This document shows positions 37,540-49,695 of a stretch of 64,000 bases of DNA, in pieces (position 1 is the first letter of the stretch; every line of letters begins with the position of its first letter). Position numbers and translations under genes: made by a program. Source of the stretch: Lagopus muta (taxonomy: Eukaryota; Chordata; Aves; Galliformes; Phasianidae); NCBI RefSeq assembly GCF_023343835.1, contig NC_064437.1:48151972-48215971 (forward strand), given 5' to 3'. Below the pieces are notes generated by a model, which was not told the DNA's origin, did not search any database, and saw only the letters and a program-made list of their open reading frames with translations.

Positions 37540-37647
37540 TCTAGATTGCTGAAACACAGATGGTCTTACTTTGCTGCTGTAACAGCTCTCCCTTCTTCCA
37601 AGACAGAAACGTGCAGCAACAGAGGTTGTTTCCTCCATCAGAGACAG
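37540..37647 (+). other. Candidate NPY4R 5'UTR exon
   Basis: The NPY4R coding exon begins with a splice acceptor, so a non-coding exon must lie upstream. The best donor I see in the flank is GAGACAG|GTAAGAA at 37647/37648, on the correct strand, after a stretch with mixed base composition. The implied intron is about 4.6 kb. The 5' limit given is arbitrary. Other donors cannot be excluded. Confidence 0.25.
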
Positions 37648-40600
37648 GTAAGAATTCTTTGAAGTGTTTATTTCAGATTTATTAGATCTCAGATCTCTTT
37701 AATAAAGGTATCACTTTTGATTGTCTACATTTGTTCAGCTTCACTTGCTGACAGATAATGATATCATTATTAATTCCTTTATGTTCTGATCTCCCTCTGT
37801 TTTGGATGATGTTTCCTGGTCAGAAACCAGTCAGCTCAGTGAGAATTCACCTGAAATTTTAACCTAGGACATGAGGCAAGAACTGTATATCTGAAATGTT
37901 TAGGTTTGCTGAGTAGTTACTACATTCATACAATTCAAACAAACAAGTTTTAGAAGAACATGAAAATACAGATTCAGAACAGTTCTGACATGACTTTTCA
38001 TTCAGTAAACTATTATGGTAACAGGAAATAATGAAACACATTCAATTGGCATTTACATTTTAAAATTAGGTCACTGGAGCTGATGGGGATGTAGTTTAAA
38101 ATGAAGATAAGCCAAGGAATGAAAGCCTATGCCAGGTTGGATTCCCGAAAGCAAAGAATTCTTACACAGTTCTTCAGTTCCATAAAACTGTTGTGGATTT
38201 CTTGGTGGTTTTAAAACCATACAGAAACAAGGACGGAAAGTGAAGTGAACCTGATCCAAAGTCCACAAGGATCAATGAGCTCTGAATCCAGTCACAAGGC
38301 AAGGAAAAACAGTAATAAATACTTTGCTCTGTTTGTATACTTTTAAAGCTCTTTCCCTTACTGTGTTGCCAGAGAGAGCTTTGTCTCCTCCCCTAGACCT
38401 GAACAGCACCAAGCACTATTCTCAATTAGATTTTAATACTGCCACAATAAACATTAACACAATTATTAATAGTAATAATTTAGCAAGAAGGCTTATAAAA
38501 GCAAGAGAGGCCACAATAAATACTTAACTTTATCATTCAGCGTAGATTAAGGCTGTGCAAACAATTGATTTGTCAGTGCCGGGCTGATACGGATTTGAGC
38601 TTGCAGAGGATGGGTGCACCAAACCATTGCTTTCTGCTAAGCAGTGACAGTTTTTGACAGATGCGCCCAGCCTTGCTCATTTCTGTGGGTATTTAAACCA
38701 TCTTTCAATGTTATAGACTTGTAACATATTAATTCACATGTCTTGTACCCCAGATCTTAGAAAAACTTAACATTAGCTCCTTCAGTAGCCTCTCCCAATA
38801 CTTTTGGAATAGCAGTTTAACTATGAGTGTAAAAAACGCTCACCATTAAATCTCACTGTATCAAATGCTTTATGGATTTGTATGGCTGTGGGATTTCTGT
38901 GCACACTCAGTGATACGTTTCAGAGTTCTGTTACATATTTCCAAATACATACTTGTTTCTAGTTTAAAAGAGACAGCCCATAGCTGCTTTACTTCAGATA
39001 ATTGTCATGGCTCTAAATCAGTAATACAGCCATTTGGCTGTAAGAGTTGCTTCTCTCATGAAGACTTATGGACTGGAAGCAGCAAACAGGGCTTGAGCTA
39101 CCAATTAAGTTCTGAGCCAGACAAGTAATTGTGTCTGAGTACCAAATAATGAAGCCAAGAACTGCAAACGTTTTTTCCCTTCTACTTATGTCTAATGTAG
39201 GAAGTAACCCACACTGCCCATCATAGCTATACAGAGACTGACTCAAATGCAGAGAAGAGCTGGTGCTGGTCAGCTTTGCAAGGACAATCTGCCCTTTCCT
39301 GGGTAGCTGACAGAGTACAATATCACCAGAATTCCCTTTCCCTCAAAGAATTTTTCTGGCACATATAGGATATGGCAGTCAAGCTGATTATAGTTTGTTT
39401 TCAATTTTTTCTTTGGGATATCCTGAGTGACTTTTCTTAGTTTAGAAGACTGTGTTGTTCAGTGAAGCACATCCTTCAGACCTCAGCTGCTCTATTTCCT
39501 TGCTTCCAAAAGAATGACAAATGTCTGTGAAGGAAACAAATGAAGAATTTAACAAAGATTAAGTCTGAAAGTTCCCTATTGTATTCTTCTGTATCCAGTA
39601 AAGTTGCTGCAGACTTTTGTGTCGCCCACTTTTTAGAAATACCATCTCACATTGCATCAACTAAAGAAGACCTTGTTTTTGGAGCATGCTGATTTTCATA
39701 GCTGACCTCTTTCCTGAAGTTCATTGATGATTCTGAGCTGGTATATCCTTTTTTTCTTTAAAAACAAAGGAACAGCAATTCAACTCTTTCTCCCAACTTC
39801 CCCCCTGCTGATTTAGGAAGCTCATTGCTCCTGCAAGCCGAGAAAGTAATATTTCACTTTCTGAAGACAAAAGCTGTCGTCTTTGACCACAGTTTTTGTT
39901 TGTTTGTCTGTTTGTTTCTTATTTTGTTTTCTTTCTGTATTTTACTGAGTAATCAACGTGCTTTTAATACAGTGAGGGGAGCCAGAATTCTTTTCCACTT
40001 GCACTGGTGATTCAGTTTGTTAGTCAGCACTTAATTCAACTCTCTAAACAAAGTGAGTCCATATTGATTATTATTGGTTTGTAACTTAGATCAACTGAAC
40101 AGCATTAAATACCTTGAGATGACAGGACTTGGCAGTGACTGACCCCAAGAATCTGTCATCTAGGAGTACTGTAACAGGATACATAGATATTAGGTCACTG
40201 AAATACTCACTGTTCTATTTTCCTAGAAATGTTTTTTACATGCTAGACACTGGAATAAGAGATACAGAGAGCTGCACACAGGTGATCTAGCCTCTGACTT
40301 TCCAAAGGAATCAGGTCCAACAAGCAGTTTCACACCTACTTAATGTGCCAAAGCTTTCCCTGAGACACTCACATCTCATTTCCCTGCCTCATCCCCTAGC
40401 CTGTGATATGAGTTTGATAATTTATTATGAACCTATGGCATCACCATGAGAACACATGACTGGGAAGCGGTTGCCAGTCATCTTGTGAGAAACACTACAG
40501 AATGCAGTGCATTAAAAGAGATGCCTAACCCAACAAAATGCAGAGCCTTCAGAGGCACAGCAATACCATCTACAACAAATACACAGTCACACTCTCTCTT

Positions 40601-41889
40601 TGGTGTTCCTCTTGGGAGCATGCCCCTTAAATGTGTGGGATCTGGTTTAAACTTTTACCTTGACGAGTGAACTTGCTCAGCAGTTACTGCTACTCCAACA
40701 GTGAGTCTCATCATACCATTTAATGTATGCATTGTTATCTTTTCCATTTGTTTTTCTGAAGCTCTGAGAAATTTATCACATCCTCACAGATTTGAGTAGC
40801 ATCTGATTGCAGAGGAAGGGCTTGTGTATTGGGTAAATGGTATAAATCCCTATGTATTTATTTACTTCTCAAGTCAGAAGTCTTCATACAGCCTGTAACT
40901 GCTTTTGATTGGATGAGAGCTCCCAGCAGGGTCAGATTTTTTTCTTTGATTTCTGGATGTAGATTTGGGTTCCAGAGTAAGGATGATAGAGAAGGCTCTA
41001 CTATAGCAAGGGGTATTCACTTACATCAGTGGGCCCCAATGGCCATCTGGAGGAAAGGCGCTGGTAACAAAAACGAAAGGAGATATCACCCCCCATGCAG
41101 AGTGGAAAAGGAACCCAGGAACGTACCAGGTGATCATAGCAGCCTCCCAGGTGTCTTCTGGTAGAGCCCAGGCACTCCTGTGGTGTAGATCTCCAAAACC
41201 ATGCAGCCTCAATTAACTCTGAGGTCTTGGTTCCCTGAGATCTCAATGAAAGTCACAGCTCAGAAGCCATGGCTGAGCAGCAGATCCATACGCCTGTGCA
41301 GAAACAGCACCCTGTGGACAGCACATACTGTTAGAACATTTGAACACTCTTAGTTATTAAGAGAGAAATTCTGCTGAAAGAGGAATCTGGTCATGTGGAA
41401 TTAAGAAGGGTTGTCAAATACAGCTATTCAGAAAGCCAAAATGGAAAGCCTGGAATATATTCCTGATAAGCCCTGTGATGGCCACACTGGCCACCCAGAG
41501 GGAGACATCAGTGCCTCATGGGCAATGGGGTTCATCCAGAAAGGGGAAGTAGGGAACTTGGACTGCAGTTCCCATGACCTATCACAGCTGTGTAGAAATG
41601 GAAAAATGTTGAAGTGATTTTGAATTATTTCAGATGCTTTCAAAATTGTCCCATGTTATCCCTCCTGAGGATACGAGCCTGAATTTTTGCATGGTGATAC
41701 TGTCTCAAGCAAACTCGTGTTCTGGCTGCAAATACAATTTCAGTTTGCAGAGTAACTTGTATTAAAATATTTTGGTGTTAGCTTCGTGTATTAATATATT
41801 TTAATGTTTTCACGGATGTTTTACTTGAGTGACGGAACATGCCCCCAATAAAGTGCCTTTCACACAGCTGTGGATCAGAGTCTTGCAAA

Positions 41890-41947
41890 TGCCCTGTCCA
41901 CAGCAGGGACTCGGAACTTGATCCTAAGACTTGTTATGATTCTATGA
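41890..41947 (+). mobile_element. Possible CR1 3' tail remnant
   Basis: 'cagcagggactcggaacttgat' followed by 'gttatgattctatga' resembles a heavily decayed CR1 end with its ATTCTATG tail. Weak match. Confidence 0.35.
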
Positions 41948-42337
41948 AATACAAGATCATACATTTTTTTTACTCCTCGGTGTGTTTTGATCCAACTTTC
42001 TACTGAATTAGTAGCATTCAAGGTACTGCTCTAAGTTGATATTAAAACCTGGGGATAACTTCACGCATGGCAAAGTCATATTTCAGTAGATTTGCACATA
42101 TTTCCATACTACAGTCTAGCAAACCATTCCATTTCACAATCTGATTAGCCATATAAAAAGGAGCTGAAGAAATACAGAATTATTGCTTGCTTCTCTTACT
42201 TTCCCCCACTGCACTTTTGACTGATCTCTTGTAACATAACTAAGCAATCTTTTTCCTTTCCTTTGCAGACCTACCCAGACCTCCTGCAGTGAAATAGAAC
42301 AGATAACTTCTTAGGCCAGCTCCAGAGGACTCTGTCT

Positions 42338-42364
42338 ATGTTTGGTTATCACCTTTTTGGATAA
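42338..42364 (+). promoter_or_regulatory. Upstream ORF in NPY4R 5'UTR (8 codons)
   Basis: ATG at 42338 opens an eight-residue frame (MFGYHLFG) ending TAA at 42362-42364, 16 bases before the receptor ATG and in a different frame. It lies after the splice acceptor and so would be in the mRNA. It could lower translation of the receptor. Confidence 0.5.
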
Positions 42365-42380
42365 AAATTTGGGGCCCAGG

Positions 42381-43514
42381 ATGAATAAGACAAGGGCAGT
42401 TAATGACGCTTTTCCTTTCCTGAATAGTAAGAACTTGAGCTCAAATCGAAGCTTCCCCTCGCACCTTTCTAACCAGTGCAGGAATGTCACTGACCTTACT
42501 GTTTTTCTGGCCACCTCTTACAGTCTGGAGACTGTTCTAGGCATTGTGGGAAACATCTGCCTGATTGCTGTTATAGCCAGGCAGAAGGAAAAGACCAACG
42601 TCACCAACATCCTCATTTCCAACCTAATAATTTCAGACTTGTTTATGTGTCTTGTCTGCCTGCCTTTCACCGTTGTTTACACCATGATGGACTATTGGAT
42701 ATTTGGGGAGGTCATGTGCAAAATGACCTCTTTCACACAGTGCACATCTGTGACAGTGTCAATTCTTTCCCTTGTCCTTATTGCTCTGGAAAGACACCAG
42801 CTGATCATAAACCCAACTGGTTGGAGGCCAAGCATCTCCCAAGCCTATCTAGGAATTGGAGTCATTTGGACTTTAGCATGTCTCATGTCTCTTCCCTTTT
42901 TGACCACATCCATCTTGTCTAATGATCTGTATGAACAGCTCTCACACATCATGAATTTTTCCTATGACAAGGCCATATGCATTGACTCATGGCCTTCTGA
43001 GCAACACAGGCTTATCTACACCACTACTCTACTTCTTCTGCAGTACTGCATCCCGCTGTTCTTCATTATACTTTGCTATCTGCGTATCTACTTACGCCTA
43101 CAGAAAAGAAAGGACATGTTTGAGAAGAATGAATACAGTAACCGAGCAGTTCAGTTAAGAAGGATAAATATATTGTTAGCATCCATGGTTGCTGCCTTTG
43201 CTGTTTGCTGGTTACCACTGCATGTTTTCAACACCATTGTGGACTGGAATTACAAGATCATTTCACCTTGCCACCACAATCTGATCTTCTCCTTGTGCCA
43301 TTTGGTAGCCATGGCTTCTACCTGTGTCAACCCTGTCATCTATGGTTTCCTCAATAGCAACTTCAAAAAAGAAGTGAAGTCATTGATTCTGAGCTGTCAG
43401 CATAATTCGGTAACTGCATCAATGGAAGAATATGATCATTTACCTTTATCCACTATGCAGACAGAAGTCTCCAAGGGCTCACTGTCATTGAATTGCAGAC
43501 ATAATTCTATCTAG
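42381..43514 (+). CDS. NPY4R: Neuropeptide Y receptor type 4 (pancreatic polypeptide receptor)
   Basis: Class A GPCR of 377 residues for pancreatic polypeptide, Gi/o-coupled at the plasma membrane. It has seven hydrophobic segments, the first about residues 42-66. Key residues: N58 in TM1 and D86 in TM2; the C113-C200 loop disulfide; ERH at 137-139 in place of DRY, as in Y1/Y4; and CWLP at 276-279 in TM6. D288, the ligand-contacting acid of Y receptors, is present, as are NPVIY at 317-321 and a likely palmitoylated Cys339. N-terminal sequons are at N2, N18, N22 and N35. Stretches such as [14 protein letters not shown] and the tail [16 protein letters not shown] match mammalian NPY4R closely. 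The frame is open back to a TTG at 42342, but the first in-frame ATG is at 42381 and is right for the family. The single coding exon is typical. It is intact and closes with TAG. Confidence 0.98.
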   Translation: MNKTRAVNDAFPFLNSKNLSSNRSFPSHLSNQCRNVTDLTVFLATSYSLETVLGIVGNICLIAVIARQKEKTNVTNILISNLIISDLFMCLVCLPFTVVYTMMDYWIFGEVMCKMTSFTQCTSVTVSILSLVLIALERHQLIINPTGWRPSISQAYLGIGVIWTLACLMSLPFLTTSILSNDLYEQLSHIMNFSYDKAICIDSWPSEQHRLIYTTTLLLLQYCIPLFFIILCYLRIYLRLQKRKDMFEKNEYSNRAVQLRRINILLASMVAAFAVCWLPLHVFNTIVDWNYKIISPCHHNLIFSLCHLVAMASTCVNPVIYGFLNSNFKKEVKSLILSCQHNSVTASMEEYDHLPLSTMQTEVSKGSLSLNCRHNSI

Positions 43515-44707
43515 CCAGCAGAAAGCACTTCAGAGGTTGTACTGACACCACACTGCAGTCATACCTGCAGGTATAAAAGCAACTGGTGATGCCAAATCTG
43601 GAATGCAAACAGGAGCCCACTGCTGCCTGATTTTTGTAAGAACAAGCAAAGAAAGTTAGTAAATGCATTCAGTAGCTCCTGGGATGTGCAAGGTGTTTGT
43701 GTCTTTGAGGAGGTGCAGACTGGTGAACAAACAGCTGCTCTGCCAGCTCAATAGATAAGCCATGGTGCACATAGACTGACATCGGGTCTATCGTCTATGT
43801 TCACATCTCCAGCATGGCTGAGGTAGAACCTCATACAATCAATGTTACCACTGCAGGCTGCCAAAGCTGCATTCACAAAGGCTTCATTTTTCAGTATTAA
43901 GACTTTTTATGCACTGATGACACACCAGGGAAACAGAGACATGTAAATATATATGTTTTTTTGAGCTTTCCTAACTAACAAACTATTAGCATTCAGCAGA
44001 TCCAGTTTGCATCAAACGGCTGGAGGTCAGTCTGGAACTTCTCCCTCTTGTCACACGGGCTTGGAAATTGCCATTGCCCTCAGAACTTGGGGCAAAGAAC
44101 AAGAAAGATGAAAGTTACTGAAAGAGGAGCAGTGGGAAATGAAAATGTTACTTTGCAGGTTAAGCTCTCGGAACACGTTGATGTGATGGCAGAACGCTGT
44201 TTTCAAGCAAATGAAAAACAGTTGCAGATCTGCATGGAAATGAATCTGGTTGGTTTTGCAATTCCTGCTGCTGGCAGTTACAAAGTTCTGCAATGTTGGA
44301 AGCGTACATCATGATGAGAAAAGGTGACTGTATTACTGTAGCTGCTTCATGCCTCGGTAGCAAGATTTCACTTCTGCTTCAGCAGCAAAATACTCATTAG
44401 TTCCTTGGTGCTCTAATTGTATCTAATTCAGAAAGTCTGAACATACATGAAAAGCTGTTCGAAGAAGCCTTGTATTTTCAGAGTGTGTATAGTCCCAAAG
44501 AAGTAAATATACACATGCAGACCATTTCCTATTAACATAAAAGTGGATATCAGACATCAGTTCCACTCACTGGCAGCAACAACAAAGATAGTGCTGAATA
44601 AGAGTACATAACTGGAACCCAGGTCAGGTGGAAACACAGACCTTAAGGCCAAGCTACATGTAAATAAGTAGTATAGTAAGGAGATGTTGCTCAGTGACTG
44701 CTGAGGA

Positions 44708-44713
44708 AATAAA
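44708..44713 (+). other. Candidate NPY4R polyadenylation signal
   Basis: AATAAA about 1.2 kb after the stop codon. A cluster of further AATAAA copies follows from 44769. Confidence 0.45.
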
Positions 44714-44719
44714 GAAAGT

Positions 44720-47700
44720 TCATACTGAGGAAAAAAAGATAAAAAAGTGAGAAGTTCATTGTAAAAAAAATAAATAATAATAATAAAGAAATATGGAACT
44801 GTATTCTGCCCTGTGTTTTTAAACTAACCTTAGCAGTAGCTAAGTGATTTGCTTGTGATTTGCTTTTGCATCTTCCTCAATTACTTGGCAAGACATTTTT
44901 GCTTCTTTCATGTGGCCTTCTGCTGCATCTTCTCTCCTTTTTTTTTTTTTTTTTTTTTTTAATTACCTCTTGCTTTTCTTGGTTCTTTGTATGCAACGTC
45001 ACTTCTAGACTGGATATTATGCCCATTAGAAGAAATGCAGAACAAGGGGACTCATTTTATCTTGTCCTGAATTAGAAGTTTTCTAGTTTTCTGTTGTAGC
45101 TGAAAGCAGAGCTGATACAACTTTGCAATGCTGAGTAGTAAAAATAAATTAACGTCTCATAAACAACTTCACTCTTACCAGAACTGTGTTGTATTGTTTG
45201 AGTGCATGAATACCAATTAAATTTTGGAGTGTTTTTATATTCAGGGTTATTTATCTGATCAGTTGAGTAATTCTGCCTGTTCTGTGTGCTTGTTACAATT
45301 TCAGCACCTAACTAATGTATGTCAAGCTATAGTAAGAATATCCTGCTCAACATGAACATAGAAGACTATGATTTATAATCCTACATATAGAGTTTTTCAA
45401 GCATCACTCTCTTAAATGGAAACAGCTATCTTCAGAGTTTTTCTTCTCAGAAGTGTGAATCTTTGCTGTAAGATCTAAATCTGAACGTTTTTGTGGAGAA
45501 GTATCAGCAGGGTCTGACTCTCCTTTGAACTGCAACTCATGCTGCCATTTGTACCCACATAAAGCAAACCAACCCAATTTTACAATAACCCACACTTACG
45601 TGAGCAGGAATGTGGCTCCCTCCAGTGAAGACAGGAAGTGTCAAGTCTGGAATCGAGTATTGTTTATCACTAATGGACTTGGTACTGGGTCAACACTAAC
45701 TCCCACCAAACTCTGCTTAAAGATACCCCAGGTAACAAAAACTTTAGAGCAAATCCAGAAAATGAATCTAGGTTATAAAGGGCTGACTATCTGTGTCATA
45801 TGTAAGTTCTATCTTCGATTATACACTGGGCATCATGCTCTCACAAGTAGCCAGGATACAAGCAGTACTTTTATCATCGCTCCTTCATTTTGCAGGGACA
45901 TAAGGGTGCACAGAATGTAGCCGTGCACAAAAGCAGTAGAAAGTAATATGCTATTCATTGTTGTGAACAGCTCTAGCAACTGTTCCTTGTTCCCATTGAA
46001 GGCAAAAGCACTGAGTTGGATGTAATTTTGTCTGCATGGATGTTGAAAGCCATTTCATTTGTTGCTTTGAGGCTTTCTTGCAACCAAGGGGAAAATCTCT
46101 CTCTTTAGTCTCAGAAAAAGGTAACAGGAAAAACCACAAAAACACCAAAACTTACATATATTTTACCCATCTGCAAATGTGATCTTGATTAGTTATTTAA
46201 GAAGGATCAACCAATTTTGTGTTCATTGTACTACAGCAATACTTTTGAGTACGCTCTTTGAAAAGCCTTGCTAGTGAATCACAAACGTAATTCAGGAGAA
46301 ACATGCTTAAGTAACAAATCATCACTTCATGGAATTTTAAGAGTTTATCATAATATTTATTTTTTATAAGAAGGCTTTTAATGATCCTGCACCTATGATG
46401 TAGTTCAAAAAGATTGTAAGATTTTCAGAGCAGAAAAACAACTTGTTACTGTGATATAAGCAGCACGTTTTTAGGAACCTGGTAATAACAAATAAAATGC
46501 TATGGCCTGTGTTACTTTGTTTCTGCTTTTATAAAATGGCATTATACTAATCACAGTATTAAATACAAAAGATTTAGTTCTCAAATAGCATTTATGAAGA
46601 GAAAACAGAAGCTGCAACACGTGATAAGTGCCATTGATATGTGAAGGATTAAAACCTTGATGCAGGGACTCCCAGGGACATACAGTAGTATAGCACAGCC
46701 AATTAAGGAGAAGATGACAGGTATCAAAAATTCACCATGGGACACCTGAATATTCTGATGCCAGGATGCAGCTCACCTTTACAGACTTGGCAGATTGCCG
46801 GAGACGGGGCTCTAAACAACATACTGTCCCAAACTGAAGTCACAAACACAACCAGAAGAACCAAGACTGCCAAGAGCCTACAGTAAGTGAAGACATCGCA
46901 TCACGAGGACCCAAGAAGAAGCTCTTGATTCTTTTACATTGACCTGTGAGTCTCCTTGTATTTTCCACCTGACATTTCTTTCACAGAAAGACAGTTCTCT
47001 TCAGAATTTCTAGTGGCCGGATTTTCAGGGGATACTGAACATTAATATCAGCATTGTTGCTTATTACCACTGCTTATTATCCGCATAGCTTTTATAACTT
47101 TCCCTCGCTATCTCAGTTTGCTTAACAAAGCCGTTTCTTTGAACTCAGGAAGTCATAAGCAGAATACTGAGAATACTGAGATAAAGCTGAGATTTGTACT
47201 TTTGTATAATACCTTTTCCTGCCAGACAATGCTAGTTAAGCCTTAGTCTGAATTTCCAGTCTTATCCTATTCTTATCTTTCCGATAACCACTCAATAAAC
47301 TTGAAGTCCAGTAGCAGCATAGAGACTGTATGATAGAAACCCAGGTTGAAACTGAACGCTGGTGGTTGTTGATTGTTGTTTTTCAGAAATTAAAAACTTT
47401 AAAAATATATATTTAGTCATGGTACACAGAAAATACAGCACTGCATAGTTTTTTCTTTTTTAATTAACTGGCAAAATATGGTGGGTTATGCTAGACACAG
47501 TGACACCAACATAATAATACATTTTTACTGTAGGATTACACCAATGCAAGTACAGCTTACTTTTACTAGACTCAAGACATCCCTGGTGGTAGAAAGATAG
47601 CTTTTGGCAGTCGCAAGCAACGATAACATGCAGAACATGAAACTTGCACTTTAACCCATAAACATGAAGCTTTGTTTTGTCCCTAAGGCTCCAGCTAAAC

Positions 47701-49150
47701 ATCTCTGCTCTCTGAATGCAATAATTATAGCTCATGAATTATTGTGCCCTCTACCCAGACTGTAGGAATACAAAGACTCCCTGTCAACAGCTAGTGGGCA
47801 AACACTGCTTCATCATTCATATATATTACCTTGATTACATTTTATTCCAGCATGACTGTAAGCAGAATGCACTTATCCCATGCTATGCCCTTGGTGAGAT
47901 AACTGCCACTGATTCATTTGCTTGATAGGTTGACTTAATGACTATAAATAACTCTATGTAATACTAAGCATTTATTTCACTTAAAGGCAGACAGTAGAAG
48001 AGGTACTGATGTCCTAAAGACCAATTTCTGAAAAACAGAGAGACAGCTGAAAAATACCAGAAAGTTCTGGTATCCTCTGCACTTCTGTTAAACTCACAGC
48101 AAACATATTCAAATGGGGAACTTTGTTAAAAACAACAGCAAAGACATCGACTGGTTGAGGAGCATAACGTGCATGTGCCCTCCGCCCTGTGCTTTTGGGA
48201 AGACTGATGGGATTCAAAGACAACAGAAGCTGGCTGACACTTTTAAAACTGACAAGATCATCCAACCACACCATTTCCTCATGCATTCAGCATGAATCTA
48301 ATTCCATCCACCAGAACTACAGCTAAACTGTTGCAGATCGTGAAGATTTCTTTCACAACAACCCACATTTCCACCAGCCGTGTCAGAAGTCCCACACAGC
48401 ACAATGCACACAGGCATGCACAATTTCACACCAAGTGAGCTCATCGTCACCAGCAGACCAATTGGGATTATTAATCCTGCTGGCCTCTAGCATAGTTGCT
48501 TTCCCTCAGGAATACTCTGTGAATTACAGATCTTTACAGGATGAATTTATTCCCCGCGCATTGCAAAACAGGTTTCACAGCAGTGCAGTTGCATTCTCTG
48601 AGTTGCTTACATTTAGGCAAAGATGTACTGCTAAGGAGCACCTTACCATTGCTGGGAAGGAAGAGGGGACCCATCTGGCTGAAACAAGGGGAAATACTTT
48701 ATCTGCACTCAGAGCAACAGGCAGTGTATTTGCTAACAATGTATCTTTATCCAGTTCATTTCTCTGTACTGCAAAATCAATGTTTTATGGTCCAAAATTG
48801 CAAATGCTAAGCTGTAAGTGATAACAATAGGCAGCTTTATGGTTGAAACTATTTCCACCAATCAGTTTTCCACAAACCACAAATAGTTCAAACAACAACA
48901 TGCAGAGCATTCCAGGATTCATGTATATAATTACCATACCATTTCCCAGGATCAGGGGTACAGTATATTATACATATTTTAAAATAATCCATAAAAGCAT
49001 CCACATCCGAGACTGTAGAGCACACATGAAAGCAGAACTGTGACTGGTCTGTAGTTGAATGCTGTGATTTTGTGCAACACAGAACAGCAAATAAGCTTCT
49101 CCTAAGTATAGTAAGAAGAAACGTGCTTTTACTTCAACTATTTGTTGTTA
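44720..49150. other. Gene-poor flank right of NPY4R
   Basis: AT-rich DNA with a 23-T tract at 44938-44960 and no coding exon I can support. A good donor-like site (CTACA|GTAAGTG near 46882) lies in non-coding DNA and could mark a non-coding transcript, but nothing else supports one. Confidence 0.5.
44938..44960 (+). repeat. Poly-T tract (23 bases)
   Basis: Uninterrupted run of T. Confidence 0.85.
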
Positions 49151-49164
49151 TTTTACTTCAACTA
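49127..49164 (+). repeat. Short direct repeat beside the CR1 5' break
   Basis: ttttacttcaacta occurs at about 49127-49140 and again at 49151-49164, 24 bp apart and directly abutting the CR1 truncation point. Confidence 0.6.
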
Positions 49165-49165
49165 C

Positions 49166-49626
49166 GTGTTCAAAGAAGGGCAACGAAGCTGGTGAGGGGT
49201 CTGGAACACAGGCCATATGAGGAGAGGCTGAAGGAGCTGGCAATGTTCAGCCTGGAGAAGAGGAGGCTCAGGGGAGACCTTATTGCTCTCTATAACTTCC
49301 TGAAGGGAGGTTGTAGTGAGCTGGGGGTCGGCCTCTTCTCTCGTGTCATTAGGGATAGGACCAGGGGGAATGGTTTCAAGCTACGCCAGGGGAAATTCAG
49401 GCTGGACATGAGGAAGTATTACTTTTCAGAAAGGGTGGTCAGGCACTGGAATGGACTGCCCAGGGAGGTGGTGGAATCACCGAGCCTGGGGGTGTTCAAG
49501 GAAAGGCTGGATGTTGTGTTGAGGGACATGGTTTAGTAGGAGCTATTGGGAATAGGTGAACGGTTGGACTGGGTGATCTTTTAGGTCTTTTCCAACCTTA
49601 GTGATTCTATGATTCTATGATTCTAT
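49166..49626 (+). mobile_element. CR1 LINE, 5'-truncated, with open C-terminal ORF2
   Basis: This is a relatively young CR1 copy. The plus strand remains open to the TAG ending at 49536 and encodes the ORF2 C-terminus, with [56 protein letters not shown] and [20 protein letters not shown] blocks. The 3'UTR follows, ending in repeated gattctat octamers at about 49600-49626. It is truncated at its 5' side near 49166, so there are no endonuclease or polymerase domains and it is not mobile by itself. Confidence 0.93.
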
Positions 49627-49695
49627 TTCGCCCATGGCAGGGAAGGTGGAACTAAATGGCCTTTAAGGTCCCTTTCAACCCAACCACACCATGAT
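49627..49695 (+). mobile_element. Second CR1 3'-end fragment abutting the first
   Basis: 'catggcagggaaggtgg' and 'cctttaaggtccctttcaac' match the CR1 3' end in the same orientation as the neighbour. Two CR1 ends lie head-to-tail within about 70 bp. Confidence 0.75.

Larger units (their letters stand above)
33320..42268. other. Region between MSMB-C and the NPY4R coding exon
   Basis: Nearly 9 kb. It holds a diverged local duplication (33800-33945), a GAAA microsatellite, a 29-A tract and a candidate NPY4R 5'UTR exon ending at 37647. A possible CR1 tail is at 41890-41947. The longest open frame (35804-36229, minus) has no recognisable motif. Confidence 0.5.
42269..44730 (+). other. NPY4R: NPY4R terminal exon (5'UTR part, CDS, 3'UTR)
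   Basis: A long pyrimidine tract and CAG (acceptor at 42267-42268) precede 112 bases of 5'UTR and the whole coding sequence. The 3' end is placed near the AATAAA at 44708-44713; further AATAAA hexamers at 44769-44774 and beyond are alternatives. Confidence 0.6.

Noticed and set aside
42342-42380. N-terminal extension of NPY4R by 13 residues from TTG
   Set aside because: There is no ATG at 42342. The first in-frame ATG is 42381 and gives the usual family length.
48435-48821. 128-residue plus-strand open frame
   Set aside because: Starts with a hydrophobic stretch that could mimic a signal peptide, but no cysteine pattern or known family, and a second overlapping frame is equally open.
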